A stretch of DNA of 64,000 bases. Source: Streptomyces bambusae. Its GTDB lineage: Bacteria; Actinomycetota; Actinomycetes; Streptomycetales; Streptomycetaceae. A program made the position numbers and the translations under genes. The notes beneath the pieces are model-generated. The model was not told where the DNA came from. It ran no database searches and was given only the letters and a program-made list of their open reading frames with translations. Shown in pieces: positions 27,145 through 37,086 of this stretch. Numbering within the stretch: position 1 is the first letter of the stretch; each line of letters begins with the position of its first letter. Location of the stretch: NCBI RefSeq assembly GCF_020532645.1, contig NZ_JAJAUZ010000010.1, positions 62,001 to 126,000 on the forward strand, given 5' to 3'.

Positions 27145-28257
27145 ATGACCGAGCAGAGCAGCGGCCGGGCCGCCACCCGTGCGGCCGCACGCGGACGGCG
27201 GCGCAAGAAGGCGAGCGGGGGCCGCCGGGTCCTCACCCTGATCGGGTGGACCGCCGCCGGCGCGCTCGTGATCGGCGGCGTCTCCACGGGCTACTTCTGG
27301 GTGAAGTTCGACGGGAACCTCAAGAGCGTCGACATCGACGCCGCCCTCGGCGACGACCGCCCGGCCGACGTGGACAACGGCTCGATGGACATCCTCGTCC
27401 TCGGCTCCGACTCGCGCGGCGGCGCGAACGGCGAGTACGGCCGCGACGACGGCGGCTCGGCCCGCTCCGACACCGCGATGATCGTCCACCTGTACGAGGG
27501 CCACAAGACGGCCAGCGTCATATCCATACCGCGCGACACCCTGGTCACCAGGCCCTCCTGCGAGACCCCCGGCGGCAAGACCGATCCCGGCGGCGAGCGC
27601 AGCATGTTCAACGAGTCCTTCACCATCGGCGGCGCCGCCTGCGCGGTGAAGACCGTCGAGAAGATGTCGGGGGTCCGGATGGACCACTACATCGAGGTCG
27701 ACTTCACCGGCTTCAAGAAGATCATCGACGAGCTCGGCGGCGTCGAGGTGACCACCACCAAGCCGATCCGCGACAAGGCCAGCCACCTCGACCTCGCGGA
27801 GGGCACCCACCAGCTCAACGGCGAGCAGGCCCTCGGCCTGGTCCGCACCCGCAAGAGCGTCGGCGACGGCAGCGACCTCGGCCGCATCCAGCTCCAGCAG
27901 GCCTTCATCAAGGCACTGATCAAGCAGGTCAAGAGCATCGGCGTGTTCGACAACCCCAAGCGGCTCCTCGACCTCGCCGACACGGGCACCAAGGCCATCA
28001 CCACCGACAGCAAGCTCAGCGGCGTCAAGGACCTGATGGGCTTCGCCTCCGGCCTCGCCGAGATCGACGCCCGGGACCTCCACATGATCACGCTGCCGGT
28101 CGGCGCCGACACCCGCGACCCCAACCGGGTGGTCCCGCTGGAGGCCGAATCCCGGCAGGTCTGGGACGCGCTGCTGGCCGACCGGCCCATCCCCGCCTCG
28201 GCCACCGAGAAGTCGGCCGGCGACAAGGGCACGGCCGGCTCCGTGGTCAAGGAATAG
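27145..28257 (+). CDS. LytR-CpsA-Psr (LCP) family protein
   Basis: 370 aa from ATG 27145 (GAGGAGAG upstream). Very basic cytoplasmic N-terminus (RGRRRKKASGGRR), one membrane anchor (~27-53, VLTLIGWTAAGALVIGGVS) and an extracytoplasmic LCP domain: ILVLGSDSRGG, RSDTAMIVHL, VISIPRDTLV, MFNESFTIGG, ALGLVRTRKS...DLGRIQLQQAF. LCP enzymes attach undecaprenyl-phosphate-linked glycopolymers to peptidoglycan; the conserved Arg and Asp residues are present. It precedes the rpmE cluster and is not clearly part of it. A WecA-type transferase of the same pathway class is 5 kb downstream. Confidence 0.93.
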   Translation: MTEQSSGRAATRAAARGRRRKKASGGRRVLTLIGWTAAGALVIGGVSTGYFWVKFDGNLKSVDIDAALGDDRPADVDNGSMDILVLGSDSRGGANGEYGRDDGGSARSDTAMIVHLYEGHKTASVISIPRDTLVTRPSCETPGGKTDPGGERSMFNESFTIGGAACAVKTVEKMSGVRMDHYIEVDFTGFKKIIDELGGVEVTTTKPIRDKASHLDLAEGTHQLNGEQALGLVRTRKSVGDGSDLGRIQLQQAFIKALIKQVKSIGVFDNPKRLLDLADTGTKAITTDSKLSGVKDLMGFASGLAEIDARDLHMITLPVGADTRDPNRVVPLEAESRQVWDALLADRPIPASATEKSAGDKGTAGSVVKE

Positions 28258-28296
28258 ACCGGGTACCGACCCCGTTGAAGGCAGCGTCCTCGAATT

Positions 28297-28325
28297 TTGA
28301 ACAGGCGGCCCGGTCCTGGCAGACT
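28297..28325 (+). promoter_or_regulatory. Putative promoter of the rpmE cluster
   Basis: TTGAAC (28297-28302), 17-bp spacer, CAGACT (28320-28325), 77 bp before the rpmE start. It fits the housekeeping-type consensus loosely. rpmE is reported to be under SigR control in S. coelicolor; I see no clear GGAAT/GTT pair here. Confidence 0.5.
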
Positions 28326-28402
28326 GGTCCGTCGGCCCCGGTTCACGCAGCGTGCAATTCCGCCCCCTGCGACCCGGCGCCCTCCCGAAACTAGGAGACA
28401 CC

Positions 28403-28624
28403 TTGAAGCGCGAGATCCACCCCGAGTACGTCGAGACCCAGGTCAGCTGCACCTGCGGCGCGTCGTTCACCACCCGTAGCACCCTGACCGAGGGCACCAT
28501 CCGTGCCGAGGTCTGCTCCGAGTGCCACCCGTTCTACACGGGCAAGCAGAAGATCCTCGACACCGGTGGCCGTGTGGCCCGCTTCGAGGCCCGCTTCGGC
28601 AAGGCTGCCGGCTCCAAGAAGTAG
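28403..28624 (+). CDS. rpmE: Ribosomal protein bL31, zinc-binding type
   Basis: Large-subunit ribosomal protein, 73 aa from TTG 28403. TTG is supported by AGGAG five bases upstream and by the conserved start [15 protein letters not shown]. Cys residues in SCTCGASF and [12 protein letters not shown] form the zinc site of the C+ type, so this is the zinc-replete form. First gene of the cluster rpmE-prfA-prmC-Sua5, all for translation. Confidence 0.95.
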   Translation: MKREIHPEYVETQVSCTCGASFTTRSTLTEGTIRAEVCSECHPFYTGKQKILDTGGRVARFEARFGKAAGSKK

Positions 28625-28729
28625 CGAGCCACGGCGCCGGTCGACGGCCGCCCCTGTCCACTCGGGGGCGGCCGCGCCGGCGCCTTTGTCGTCCCGCAGC
28701 CCCACGCCCATTCCCCCCAGGAGCACCCG

Positions 28730-29809
28730 ATGTTCGAAGCGGTCGAGGACCTGGTCGGCGAGCACGCCGACCTCGAGAAGCAGCTCGCCGACCCTTCGGT
28801 CCACGCCGACCAGGCCAACGCGCGCAAGCTCAACAAGCGCTACGCGGAACTGACCCCCATCGTGGGCACCTTCCGCGCCTGGAAGCAGACCGGGGAGGAC
28901 ATCGACACGGCCAAGGAGCTGGCGGCCGACGACCCCGACTTCGCCGCCGAGGTCAAGGAGCTGACCGCGCAGCGCGAGGAGCTCACCGAGAAGCTCCGCC
29001 TGCTGCTGGTACCGCGCGACCCCAGCGACGACAAGGACGTCCTCCTGGAGATCAAGGCGGGCGCGGGCGGCGACGAATCCGCCCTCTTCGCCGGCGACCT
29101 CCTGCGCATGTACCTGCGCTACGCCGAGCGGATCGGCTGGAAGACCGAGATCATCGACTCCACCGAGTCCGAGCTCGGCGGCTACAAGGACGTCCAGGTC
29201 GCCGTGAAGACCAAGGGCGGCCAGGGCGCCACCGAACCCGGCCAGGGCGTGTGGGCCCGCCTGAAGTACGAGGGCGGGGTGCACCGCGTCCAGCGCGTGC
29301 CCGCCACCGAGTCCCAGGGCCGCATCCACACCTCCGCCGCCGGCGTCCTCGTGACCCCGGAGGCCGAGGAGGTCGAGGTCGAGATCAACCCGAACGACCT
29401 GCGCATCGACGTGTACCGGTCCTCGGGCCCCGGCGGCCAGTCCGTCAACACCACCGACTCCGCCGTCCGCATCACCCACCTGCCGACCGGCGTCGTCGCC
29501 TCCTGCCAGAACGAGAAGAGCCAGCTCCAGAACAAGGAGCAGGCCATGCGCATCCTGCGGTCCCGGCTCCTCGCCGCCGCCCAGGAGGCCGCCGAGCAGG
29601 AAGCCGCCGACGCGCGGCGCAGCCAGGTGCGGACCGTCGACCGTTCCGAGAAGATCCGTACGTACAACTTCCCGGAGAACCGGATCTCGGACCACCGGGT
29701 CGGATTCAAGGCGTACAACCTGGACCAGGTACTCGACGGCGACCTCGACGCGGTCATCCAGGCCTGCGTGGACGCGGACTCCGCGGCCAAGCTCGCGTCT
29801 GCCCAGTAA
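28730..29809 (+). CDS. prfA: Peptide chain release factor 1
   Basis: Recognises UAA/UAG and releases the finished peptide. 359 aa, normal length. The codon-recognition PxT motif is PAT (about residues 191-193, in [16 protein letters not shown]), which is RF1-specific; RF2 would have SPF. The catalytic GGQ is at ~235-237 ([17 protein letters not shown]) and its Gln is the methylation target of the PrmC encoded next. ATG 28730. Confidence 0.97.
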   Translation: MFEAVEDLVGEHADLEKQLADPSVHADQANARKLNKRYAELTPIVGTFRAWKQTGEDIDTAKELAADDPDFAAEVKELTAQREELTEKLRLLLVPRDPSDDKDVLLEIKAGAGGDESALFAGDLLRMYLRYAERIGWKTEIIDSTESELGGYKDVQVAVKTKGGQGATEPGQGVWARLKYEGGVHRVQRVPATESQGRIHTSAAGVLVTPEAEEVEVEINPNDLRIDVYRSSGPGGQSVNTTDSAVRITHLPTGVVASCQNEKSQLQNKEQAMRILRSRLLAAAQEAAEQEAADARRSQVRTVDRSEKIRTYNFPENRISDHRVGFKAYNLDQVLDGDLDAVIQACVDADSAAKLASAQ

Positions 29810-29848
29810 CCCCGTACCAACCCCCCGTACGACCCCGGTGGAGGAAGC

Positions 29849-30694
29849 GTGAACCTGCTGCTCGCGGAGGTGGCCCAGGCCACCCAGCGGCTGGCCGCCG
29901 CCGGCGTGCCCTCACCGCGCTTCGACGCCGAGGAGCTCGCTGCGTGGGTGCACGGCGTCAAACGGGGTGAGCTGCACAACGTGAAGGACGCCGACTTCGA
30001 CGCCCGGTACTGGGAGGCGGTCGCGCGCCGCGAGGCCCGCGAACCGCTCCAGCACATCACCGGGCGGGCCTTCTTCCGCTACCTGGAGCTCCAGGTCGGC
30101 CCCGGCGTGTTCGTCCCCCGGCCCGAGACCGAGTCGGTCGTCGACTGGGCCATACACGCCGTACGGGCCATGGACGTGGTCGAGCCGCTGATCGTGGACC
30201 TGTGCACCGGCTCCGGCGCCATCGCCCTCGCCATGGCCCAGGAAGTGCCGCGCTCGCGCGTGCACGCCGTCGAGCTGTCCGAGGACGCGCTGGTCTGGAC
30301 CCGCAAGAACGCGGACGGCTCCCGGGTCACCGTCCACCAGGGCGACGCGCTGACCGCGCTGCCCGAGCTGGACGGCCAGGTCGACCTGGTCATCTCCAAC
30401 CCGCCGTACATCCCCCTCACCGAGTGGGAGTACGTCGCCCCCGAGGCCCGCGACCACGACCCCGAGATGGCGCTGTTCTCCGGCGAGGACGGTCTCGACA
30501 CCATCCGCGGCCTGGAACGCACCGCGCACCGGCTGCTGCGCCCCGGCGGCGTCGTCGTGATCGAGCACGCCGACACCCAGGGCGGCCAGGTCCCGTGGAT
30601 CTTCGCCGAGGAGCGGGGCTGGGCCGATGCGGCCGACCACCCCGACCTCAACAACCGGCCCCGCTTCGCCACCGCCCGCAAGGCACTGCCGTGA
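29849..30694 (+). CDS. prmC: Release factor glutamine methyltransferase
   Basis: Methylates the Gln of GGQ in RF1/RF2. 281 aa from GTG 29849 (GGAGGAAG upstream). N-terminal helical bundle, SAM-binding VDLCTGSGAIALAMAQ (about residues 115-130), and the NPPY signature at ~184-187 (DLVISNPPYIPLTEWE). PRPETE precedes the SAM motif as in the family. The gene order prfA-prmC is widely conserved. Confidence 0.96.
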   Translation: MNLLLAEVAQATQRLAAAGVPSPRFDAEELAAWVHGVKRGELHNVKDADFDARYWEAVARREAREPLQHITGRAFFRYLELQVGPGVFVPRPETESVVDWAIHAVRAMDVVEPLIVDLCTGSGAIALAMAQEVPRSRVHAVELSEDALVWTRKNADGSRVTVHQGDALTALPELDGQVDLVISNPPYIPLTEWEYVAPEARDHDPEMALFSGEDGLDTIRGLERTAHRLLRPGGVVVIEHADTQGGQVPWIFAEERGWADAADHPDLNNRPRFATARKALP

Positions 30695-30740
30695 CGAAGC
30701 CCCACCCCACCCCCACCACCCCGCACCAGGAGGCCCGCTG

Positions 30741-31388
30741 ATGGCCCGGCGATACGACTGCAACGACGCGACGGACCGCAAGACGGGCCTCCGCGAGGCC
30801 GCGTCCGCCGTCCGCCGCGGGGAACTCGTCGTGCTGCCCACCGACACCCTCTACGGCATCGGCGCCGACGCCTTCAGCAGCGAGGCGGTCGCCGACCTGC
30901 TCGCCGCCAAGGGCCGCGGCCGCTCGATGCCCACCCCGGTGCTCATCGGCTCCCCGAACACCCTGCACGGCCTGGTCACCGACTTCTCCGAGGCCGCGTG
31001 GGAGCTCGTCGACGCCTTCTGGCCCGGCGCCCTCACCCTGGTCGCCCGCCACCAGCCGTCCCTCCAGTGGGACCTCGGCGACACCGACGGCACCGTCGCC
31101 ATCCGGATGCCCCTGCACCCGGTCGCCATCGAGCTGCTCACCGAGGTCGGCCCGATGGCCGTCTCCTCCGCCAACCTGAGCGGCCACCCGGCGCCCGAGG
31201 ACTGCGACGCCGCCCGCGAGATGCTCGGCGACTCCGTCTCCGTCTACCTGGACGGCGGGCCCACCCCGGGCATCCAGCCGTCGTCCATCGTCGACGTCAC
31301 CGGCAAGGTGCCGGTCCTGCTCCGGGAAGGAGCCCTGTCGGCCGAGCAGCTCCGGGAGGTCGTACCCGACCTTGAGGTGGCCCCGTGA
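30741..31388 (+). CDS. L-threonylcarbamoyladenylate synthase (Sua5/YciO/YrdC family)
   Basis: Makes threonylcarbamoyl-AMP for t6A37 modification of ANN-decoding tRNAs. 215 aa, short form without the Sua5 C-terminal domain. YrdC motifs: VVLPTDTLYGIGADAF, KGRGRSMPTPVLI, FWPGALTLV, IRMPLHP and MAVSSANLSGHPA. ATG 30741 has AGGAGG 7 bases upstream. It overlaps the following phosphatase-like gene by 4 bp (GTGA), so the two are translationally coupled. Confidence 0.95.
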   Translation: MARRYDCNDATDRKTGLREAASAVRRGELVVLPTDTLYGIGADAFSSEAVADLLAAKGRGRSMPTPVLIGSPNTLHGLVTDFSEAAWELVDAFWPGALTLVARHQPSLQWDLGDTDGTVAIRMPLHPVAIELLTEVGPMAVSSANLSGHPAPEDCDAAREMLGDSVSVYLDGGPTPGIQPSSIVDVTGKVPVLLREGALSAEQLREVVPDLEVAP

Positions 31389-32020
31389 GCCCTCAGGGGC
31401 GTGGCATAGCCGGCACGGACGCGTTCCGCATCCTCCACGTCAGCACCGGAAACGTGTGCCGCTCGCCGATCACCGAGCGGCTCACCCGGCACGCCCTCGC
31501 CGACCGGCTCGGCGCCGAGTGGCCGGCCGGGGCCCTGATCGTGGAGAGCGCGGGCACCTGGGGCCACGAAGGCGCACCCATGGAGGCCAACGCGGCCGCC
31601 GTGCTCGCCGACTTCGGGGCCGACGCGTCCGGCTTCTTCGGCCGCGAGCTCCTCGACGAGCACGTCATACGCGCCGACCTGGTCCTCACCGCCACCCGCG
31701 ACCACCGCGCCCAGGTCATCTCCATGGGCCACTCCGCGGGCCTGCGCACCTTCACGCTGAAGGAGTTCACCCGGCTGGTGCGCGCGATAGACCCGGCCAC
31801 CCTGCCGCCCCTCGACGACGGCGTCGCCGAACGCGCCCGCGCCCTGGTGCGGGCCGCGGCGGCCCTGCGCGGCTGGCTGCTCGCCCCCTCGGCCGACGCC
31901 GACGAGGTGCATGACCCGTACGGCGCCCCGATCTCGTTCTTCCGCTCCATCGGCGACGAGATCAACCAGGCCCTCGACCCCGTGGTCACCGCCCTGACGG
32001 GGGTCAGCGCCCACCACTGA
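31385..32020 (+). CDS. Low-molecular-weight protein-tyrosine-phosphatase homologue with Ser at the nucleophile position
   Basis: 211 aa from GTG 31385. The fold signature is clear: HVSTGNVCRSPITERL at the N-terminus and the C-terminal general-acid loop DEVHDPYG. In active enzymes the P-loop is C-x5-R (VCTGNICRSP). Here the first Cys is Ser20 (codon AGC), with Cys25 and Arg26 retained. As the first Cys is the nucleophile, this protein is probably inactive as a classical phosphatase or acts as a phosphate/phosphopeptide-binding protein. The C-terminal part is longer than in ~150-residue enzymes. Coupled by a 4-bp overlap to the Sua5-like gene. Confidence 0.88.
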   Translation: MSPQGRGIAGTDAFRILHVSTGNVCRSPITERLTRHALADRLGAEWPAGALIVESAGTWGHEGAPMEANAAAVLADFGADASGFFGRELLDEHVIRADLVLTATRDHRAQVISMGHSAGLRTFTLKEFTRLVRAIDPATLPPLDDGVAERARALVRAAAALRGWLLAPSADADEVHDPYGAPISFFRSIGDEINQALDPVVTALTGVSAHH

Positions 32021-32124
32021 CCCGGTCCGGCACGCCGATCGGTGAAAAGTCCGATTTTCGGTGCGTATGCCGGGAGGGCGGCCTAGAGTGGGCGTACTGC
32101 CCGCCCACGCGTCGGAGCCGCGCC

Positions 32125-33375
32125 ATGACCACCGTCAGCACTTCCGCCGGACCCGCCGCCGCCGTGGACGACGTGCTGCGCCGCCAGGACCCCGCCATCG
32201 CGGACCTCCTCGCCGGCGAGCGGCAGCGCCAGGCGACCGGGCTCCAGCTGATCGCCGCGGAGAACTTCACCTCGCCCGCCGTCCTGGCGGCCCTCGGCTC
32301 CCCGCTCGCCAACAAGTACGCCGAGGGCTACCCCGGCGCCCGCCACCACGGCGGCTGCGAGTACGCCGACCTCGCCGAGCGGATCGCCGCCGAGCGGGCC
32401 ACCGCCCTGTTCGGCTGCGACCACGCCAACGTCCAGCCGCACTCCGGCTCCGCCGCCGTCCTCGCCGCCTACGCCGCCCTGCTGCGCCCCGGCGACACCG
32501 TCCTCGCCATGGGACTGGCGTACGGCGGCCATCTGACGCACGGCTCCCCGGCGAACTTCTCCGGCCGCTGGTTCGAGTTCGTCGGCTACGGGGTCGACGC
32601 CGAGAGCGGGCTGGTCGACTACGAGCAGGTCGCCGCCCTCGCCCGCCGGCACCGCCCCAAGGCGATCGTCTGCGGCTCCATCTCCTACCCCCGGCACCTC
32701 GACTACGCGGCCTTCCGCGCCATCGCCGACGAGGTGGGCGCCTACCTCATCGCCGACGCCGCCCACCCGATCGGGCTGGTCGCCGGCGGGGCCGCACCCA
32801 GCCCGGTGCCGTACGCCGACATCGTCTGCGCCACCACCCACAAGGTGCTCCGCGGCCCCCGCGGCGGCATGGTGCTGTGCGGCGCGGAGCTCGCCGACCG
32901 GGTGGACCGGGCGGTCTTCCCGTTCACCCAGGGCGGCGCCCAGATGCACACCATCGCCGCCAAGGCCGTCGCCTTCGGGGAGGCGGCCGGCCCCGCGTAC
33001 ACCGCGTACGCCCATCAGGTCGTCACCAATGCGAGGGTTCTCGCCGAAGCGCTCGCGGGGGAGGGGCTGCACCTGACCACCGGGGGCACCGACACCCACC
33101 TGATCACCGCCGACCCGGCTCCGCTCGGCGTCGACGGCCGCACCGCCCGCGGCCGGCTCGCCGCCGCCGGGATGGTCCTCGACACCTGCGCCCTCCCGTA
33201 CGGCGACCAGCGCGGCCTGCGGCTGGGCACGGCCGCGGTGACCACCCAGGGCATGGGCCGGGCCGAGATGGCGAGGATCGCGGAACTGTTCGGAGCGGCG
33301 CTGCGCGGCGACGGCGCGGTGCGCGACCGGGTGGAAGAGCTGACCGGGAGATTTCCCCCTTATCCGCCCGAGTGA
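32125..33375 (+). CDS. glyA2: Divergent serine hydroxymethyltransferase paralogue
   Basis: 416 aa, PLP fold type I. The PLP lysine is K240 in CATTHKVLRGPRGG, and LIAAENFTSPAVLAALGSPL, QPHSGSAAV and SYPRHLDYAAFRAIADEVGAY are SHMT-like. Some positions differ from housekeeping SHMT. The usual GYPGKRYYGGCE is GYPGARHHGGCE (residues 69-79), changing the tyrosine pair near the folate/substrate site, and DMAHIAGL is DAAHPIGL. It may prefer another substrate, for example a threonine aldolase-like or folate-independent reaction. It corresponds in position to the second SHMT gene of S. coelicolor (glyA2). Upstream TAGAGT (32084) could be a -10 box. Confidence 0.85.
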   Translation: MTTVSTSAGPAAAVDDVLRRQDPAIADLLAGERQRQATGLQLIAAENFTSPAVLAALGSPLANKYAEGYPGARHHGGCEYADLAERIAAERATALFGCDHANVQPHSGSAAVLAAYAALLRPGDTVLAMGLAYGGHLTHGSPANFSGRWFEFVGYGVDAESGLVDYEQVAALARRHRPKAIVCGSISYPRHLDYAAFRAIADEVGAYLIADAAHPIGLVAGGAAPSPVPYADIVCATTHKVLRGPRGGMVLCGAELADRVDRAVFPFTQGGAQMHTIAAKAVAFGEAAGPAYTAYAHQVVTNARVLAEALAGEGLHLTTGGTDTHLITADPAPLGVDGRTARGRLAAAGMVLDTCALPYGDQRGLRLGTAAVTTQGMGRAEMARIAELFGAALRGDGAVRDRVEELTGRFPPYPPE

Positions 33376-33489
33376 GGACACCGTGGGAGGCCTGCAACCG
33401 GAGACCGGCCCCCGTGTGTCCTCAAGGCCAGGGGCAACGAAGCTAATGTGTGGGGCTGAGATGGCCGGCGAAATCATCTGGGGCAGCCC

Positions 33490-34812
33490 GTGCGTGAATA
33501 CCTGCTGACGCTGTGCGTCACGGTCGCGGTGACCTATCTGCTGACCGGGCCCGTGCGCAAGTTCGCGATCGCGGCCGGTGCCATGCCCGAGATCCGGGCC
33601 CGCGACGTGCACCGGGAACCGACCCCGCGGCTCGGCGGGATCGCGATGTTCGGCGGCCTGTGCGCGGGCCTGCTGGTCGCGGACCACCTGGAGAACCTCA
33701 ACGGGGTCTTCGAGCTGTCGAACGAACCGAGAGCGCTGCTCTCCGGGGCTGCGCTGATCTGGCTGGTGGGCGTCCTCGACGACAAGTTCGAGATCGACGC
33801 CCTCATCAAGCTCGGTGCCCAGATGATCGCCGCCGGTGTGATGGTCATGCAGGGCCTCACCATCCTGTGGCTGCCGATCCCCGGCTTCGGGACCGTCTCG
33901 CTCACCCAGTGGCAGGGCAACCTGCTCACGGTGGCCCTGGTCGTGATCACCATCAACGCGGTGAACTTCGTCGACGGCCTAGACGGCCTCGCGGCCGGCA
34001 TGGTCTGCATCGCCTCCGCGGCGTTCTTCCTGTACTCCTACCGGCTCTGGTTCGGCTACGGCATCGAGGCCGCGGCCCCGGCCACCCTGTTCGCGGCGAT
34101 CCTCATGGGCATGTGCCTGGGCTTCCTGCCGCACAACATGCATCCCGCGCGGATCTTCATGGGGGACTCCGGGTCGATGCTGATCGGCCTGGTGCTGTCG
34201 GCCGGCGCGATCTCCATCACCGGACAGGTGGACCCGGACGCGATGGCGCTGTGGTTCGACGGCGAGCGCAACGCCACCCACGCGATGCTGCCGGTCTTCA
34301 TCCCGCTGCTGCTGCCGCTGACGATCATCGCCATCCCGATGGCCGACCTGATCCTGGCGATCGTCCGGCGCACCTGGAACGGCCAGTCGCCGTTCGCGGC
34401 CGACCGCGGTCACCTGCACCACCGGCTGCTGGAAATCGGCCACTCGCACAGCCGGGCCGTCCTGATCATGTACTTCTGGTCGGGCCTGATCGCCTTCGGC
34501 GCGGTCGCGTACTCCGTGCACTCGGCATCGATGTGGATCGTCTTCGTCCTCGTCGGACTGAGCGCGGTGGGCCTGGTCCTGCTCCTGCTGCCGCGCTTCA
34601 CGCCGCGTGCGCCCCGCTGGGCGGAGCGGTTGGTCCCGCCCCGCTACCGGCACGCCCAGCGCGCCGCCGAGGCCGCCGCAGAGGCCGCCCTGGCCGGTGC
34701 CACGGCCGAGGAGCCGGCCCCCCGCCCCGCCATGGTCGGCGTCTCCGGCGCCAACGGCGCCACCGCCCTCAGCGCCCACCCCGACCACCACCCGGCGGGC
34801 TCCCCGCGCTGA
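33490..34812 (+). CDS. WecA/MraY-family undecaprenyl-phosphate sugar-1-phosphate transferase
   Basis: 440 aa, about eleven transmembrane segments, GTG start 33490. Family motifs: PTPRLGGIAMFGG, the DDK of LVGVLDDKFEIDAL, NFVDGLDGLAAG, FMGDSGSMLIGL, and the HIS-rich loop RGHLHHRLLEIGHSHS. It transfers a sugar-1-phosphate (in Mycobacterium the homologue WecA/Rfe uses GlcNAc-1-P to decaprenyl phosphate) to start a wall polymer. The ~60-residue C-terminal tail is Ala/Pro-rich and cytoplasmic. It lies just before the atp operon, the same order as in S. coelicolor, but a terminator separates them. Confidence 0.92.
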   Translation: MREYLLTLCVTVAVTYLLTGPVRKFAIAAGAMPEIRARDVHREPTPRLGGIAMFGGLCAGLLVADHLENLNGVFELSNEPRALLSGAALIWLVGVLDDKFEIDALIKLGAQMIAAGVMVMQGLTILWLPIPGFGTVSLTQWQGNLLTVALVVITINAVNFVDGLDGLAAGMVCIASAAFFLYSYRLWFGYGIEAAAPATLFAAILMGMCLGFLPHNMHPARIFMGDSGSMLIGLVLSAGAISITGQVDPDAMALWFDGERNATHAMLPVFIPLLLPLTIIAIPMADLILAIVRRTWNGQSPFAADRGHLHHRLLEIGHSHSRAVLIMYFWSGLIAFGAVAYSVHSASMWIVFVLVGLSAVGLVLLLLPRFTPRAPRWAERLVPPRYRHAQRAAEAAAEAALAGATAEEPAPRPAMVGVSGANGATALSAHPDHHPAGSPR

Positions 34813-34829
34813 ACATCCGGTGAACTCCT

Positions 34830-34860
34830 CCTGTGGGCCCCTTGCGCGGGGGCCCACAGG
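34830..34860 (+). terminator. Terminator after the WecA-family gene
   Basis: 12-bp perfect stem CCTGTGGGCCCC / GGGGCCCACAGG, 7-nt loop, 18 bp after the stop codon. Confidence 0.88.
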
Positions 34861-35253
34861 CGTGTGTGGGGAGCGGTGCGGGGCGTTCGCAGGGCGGGCC
34901 GGGGCCGGTCCGGACGGGGTCAACATCACGCCGTTCGGTGGCCTCCTTCCGCGCCGGGTCCGTCTCCCCGGGCGGTCGAACACGGAAACGGAATGATGAT
35001 TTCTGCCGCCATTAGCAGACATACCGACGCTGTCTGCTGCACAGACGCGCATGTTCACTCTCATGTGTGACAGCAAGCACACCTGGCAGGTAAAGACCTC
35101 ATCAAATAGTTTGTGATACCGTTCACTAAACCCGGCGACAGAGCCGAAGGACCGTAGTGCGACGGTCCCTCGGCCCGAGGCTCGCTCTCGGTCCGGGCTT
35201 ACGCTCGTCCCGAACGAGTCCCGTGCCCCCACCATCAAGCGGAGCAATTCGCC
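34861..35253 (+). promoter_or_regulatory. Promoter and leader region of the atp operon
   Basis: 393 bp without a gene. The segment 34990-35130 is unusually AT-rich for this genome (for example CATCAAATAGTTTGTGATAC at 35099-35118) and is the likely promoter area. It contains overlapping TGTCTGCTGCACAGAC-like and CATGTTCACTCTCATGTGTG repeats. A small hairpin GACCGTAGTGCGACGGTC (~35150-35167) lies in the presumed leader. Exact -35/-10 boxes cannot be fixed by eye. Confidence 0.5.
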
Positions 35254-35691
35254 ATGCGCTCTGAAGACACCCGGTCCCTTCTGCGTACCGTCGTACCCAC
35301 CGCTGCCGCCGGCGCCATCGCCACGGTCATCAGCGGGGTCGTCGCCGGCGGCAAGGGTGCGATCGGGGCGGTCGTCGGAACGCTGATCGTCATCCTCTTC
35401 ATGGGGATCGGCGTGGTGGTGCTGCAGCGCACGGCCAAAACCTTGCCGCAGCTGTTTCAGGCCATGGGGCTGATGCTCTACACGGCCCAGCTGCTGCTGC
35501 TGTTCATCTTCGTCGCCGTGTTCAAGGACACGACGCTGTTCAACCCCCGGGCCTTCGCGGCCACGCTCGTCGCCACCACCCTCGTGTGGATGGCGGCCCA
35601 GGCGCGTGCGCACATGAAGGCCAAGATCCTTTACGTCGATCCCGACTCCGACAAGGGTGAGAAGCCCGAAAACTCGGGGTCTTCGTCGTGA
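35254..35691 (+). CDS. atpI: ATP synthase accessory protein AtpI
   Basis: 145 aa with four hydrophobic segments (AGAIATVISGVVAGG, AVVGTLIVILFMGIGVVV, QLFQAMGLMLYTAQLLLLFI, FAATLVATTLVWMAAQA) and a charged C-terminus. AtpI assists c-ring assembly in the membrane. ATG 35254; first gene of the complete atpIBEFHAGDC cluster. A 225-bp gap to atpB could contain an internal promoter or leader. Confidence 0.88.
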   Translation: MRSEDTRSLLRTVVPTAAAGAIATVISGVVAGGKGAIGAVVGTLIVILFMGIGVVVLQRTAKTLPQLFQAMGLMLYTAQLLLLFIFVAVFKDTTLFNPRAFAATLVATTLVWMAAQARAHMKAKILYVDPDSDKGEKPENSGSSS

Positions 35692-35916
35692 AAGGTAGGG
35701 GCGGGATAAGTGTGCGTTCGGGATCCTGCTATCGTCCGGTGCCAACTGCGGCATCGCGGGCGCGGGCATCTGAGCTGACGCCTGCTCAAGCGCGAGGCTC
35801 ACTGCCTGCCAGCCGCCCCCACACCTGTAAGACCAGTCCAGTGCCGAACCGCGGCCTCATGCCGCGCCGACACAACGAGGTTGCCGTACCTATGCGCCAC
35901 GCTGAAGGAGCCCGCG

Positions 35917-37048
<1,132 letters not shown>

Positions 37049-37086
37049 TCACCTTCTTACTGACGCATTCGACGAAAGGCACTGAT

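Noticed and set aside
28297-28325. A SigR-type promoter for rpmE
   Set aside because: Expected from studies of S. coelicolor, but I could not find a convincing GGAAT...GTT pair at the right spacing by eye.
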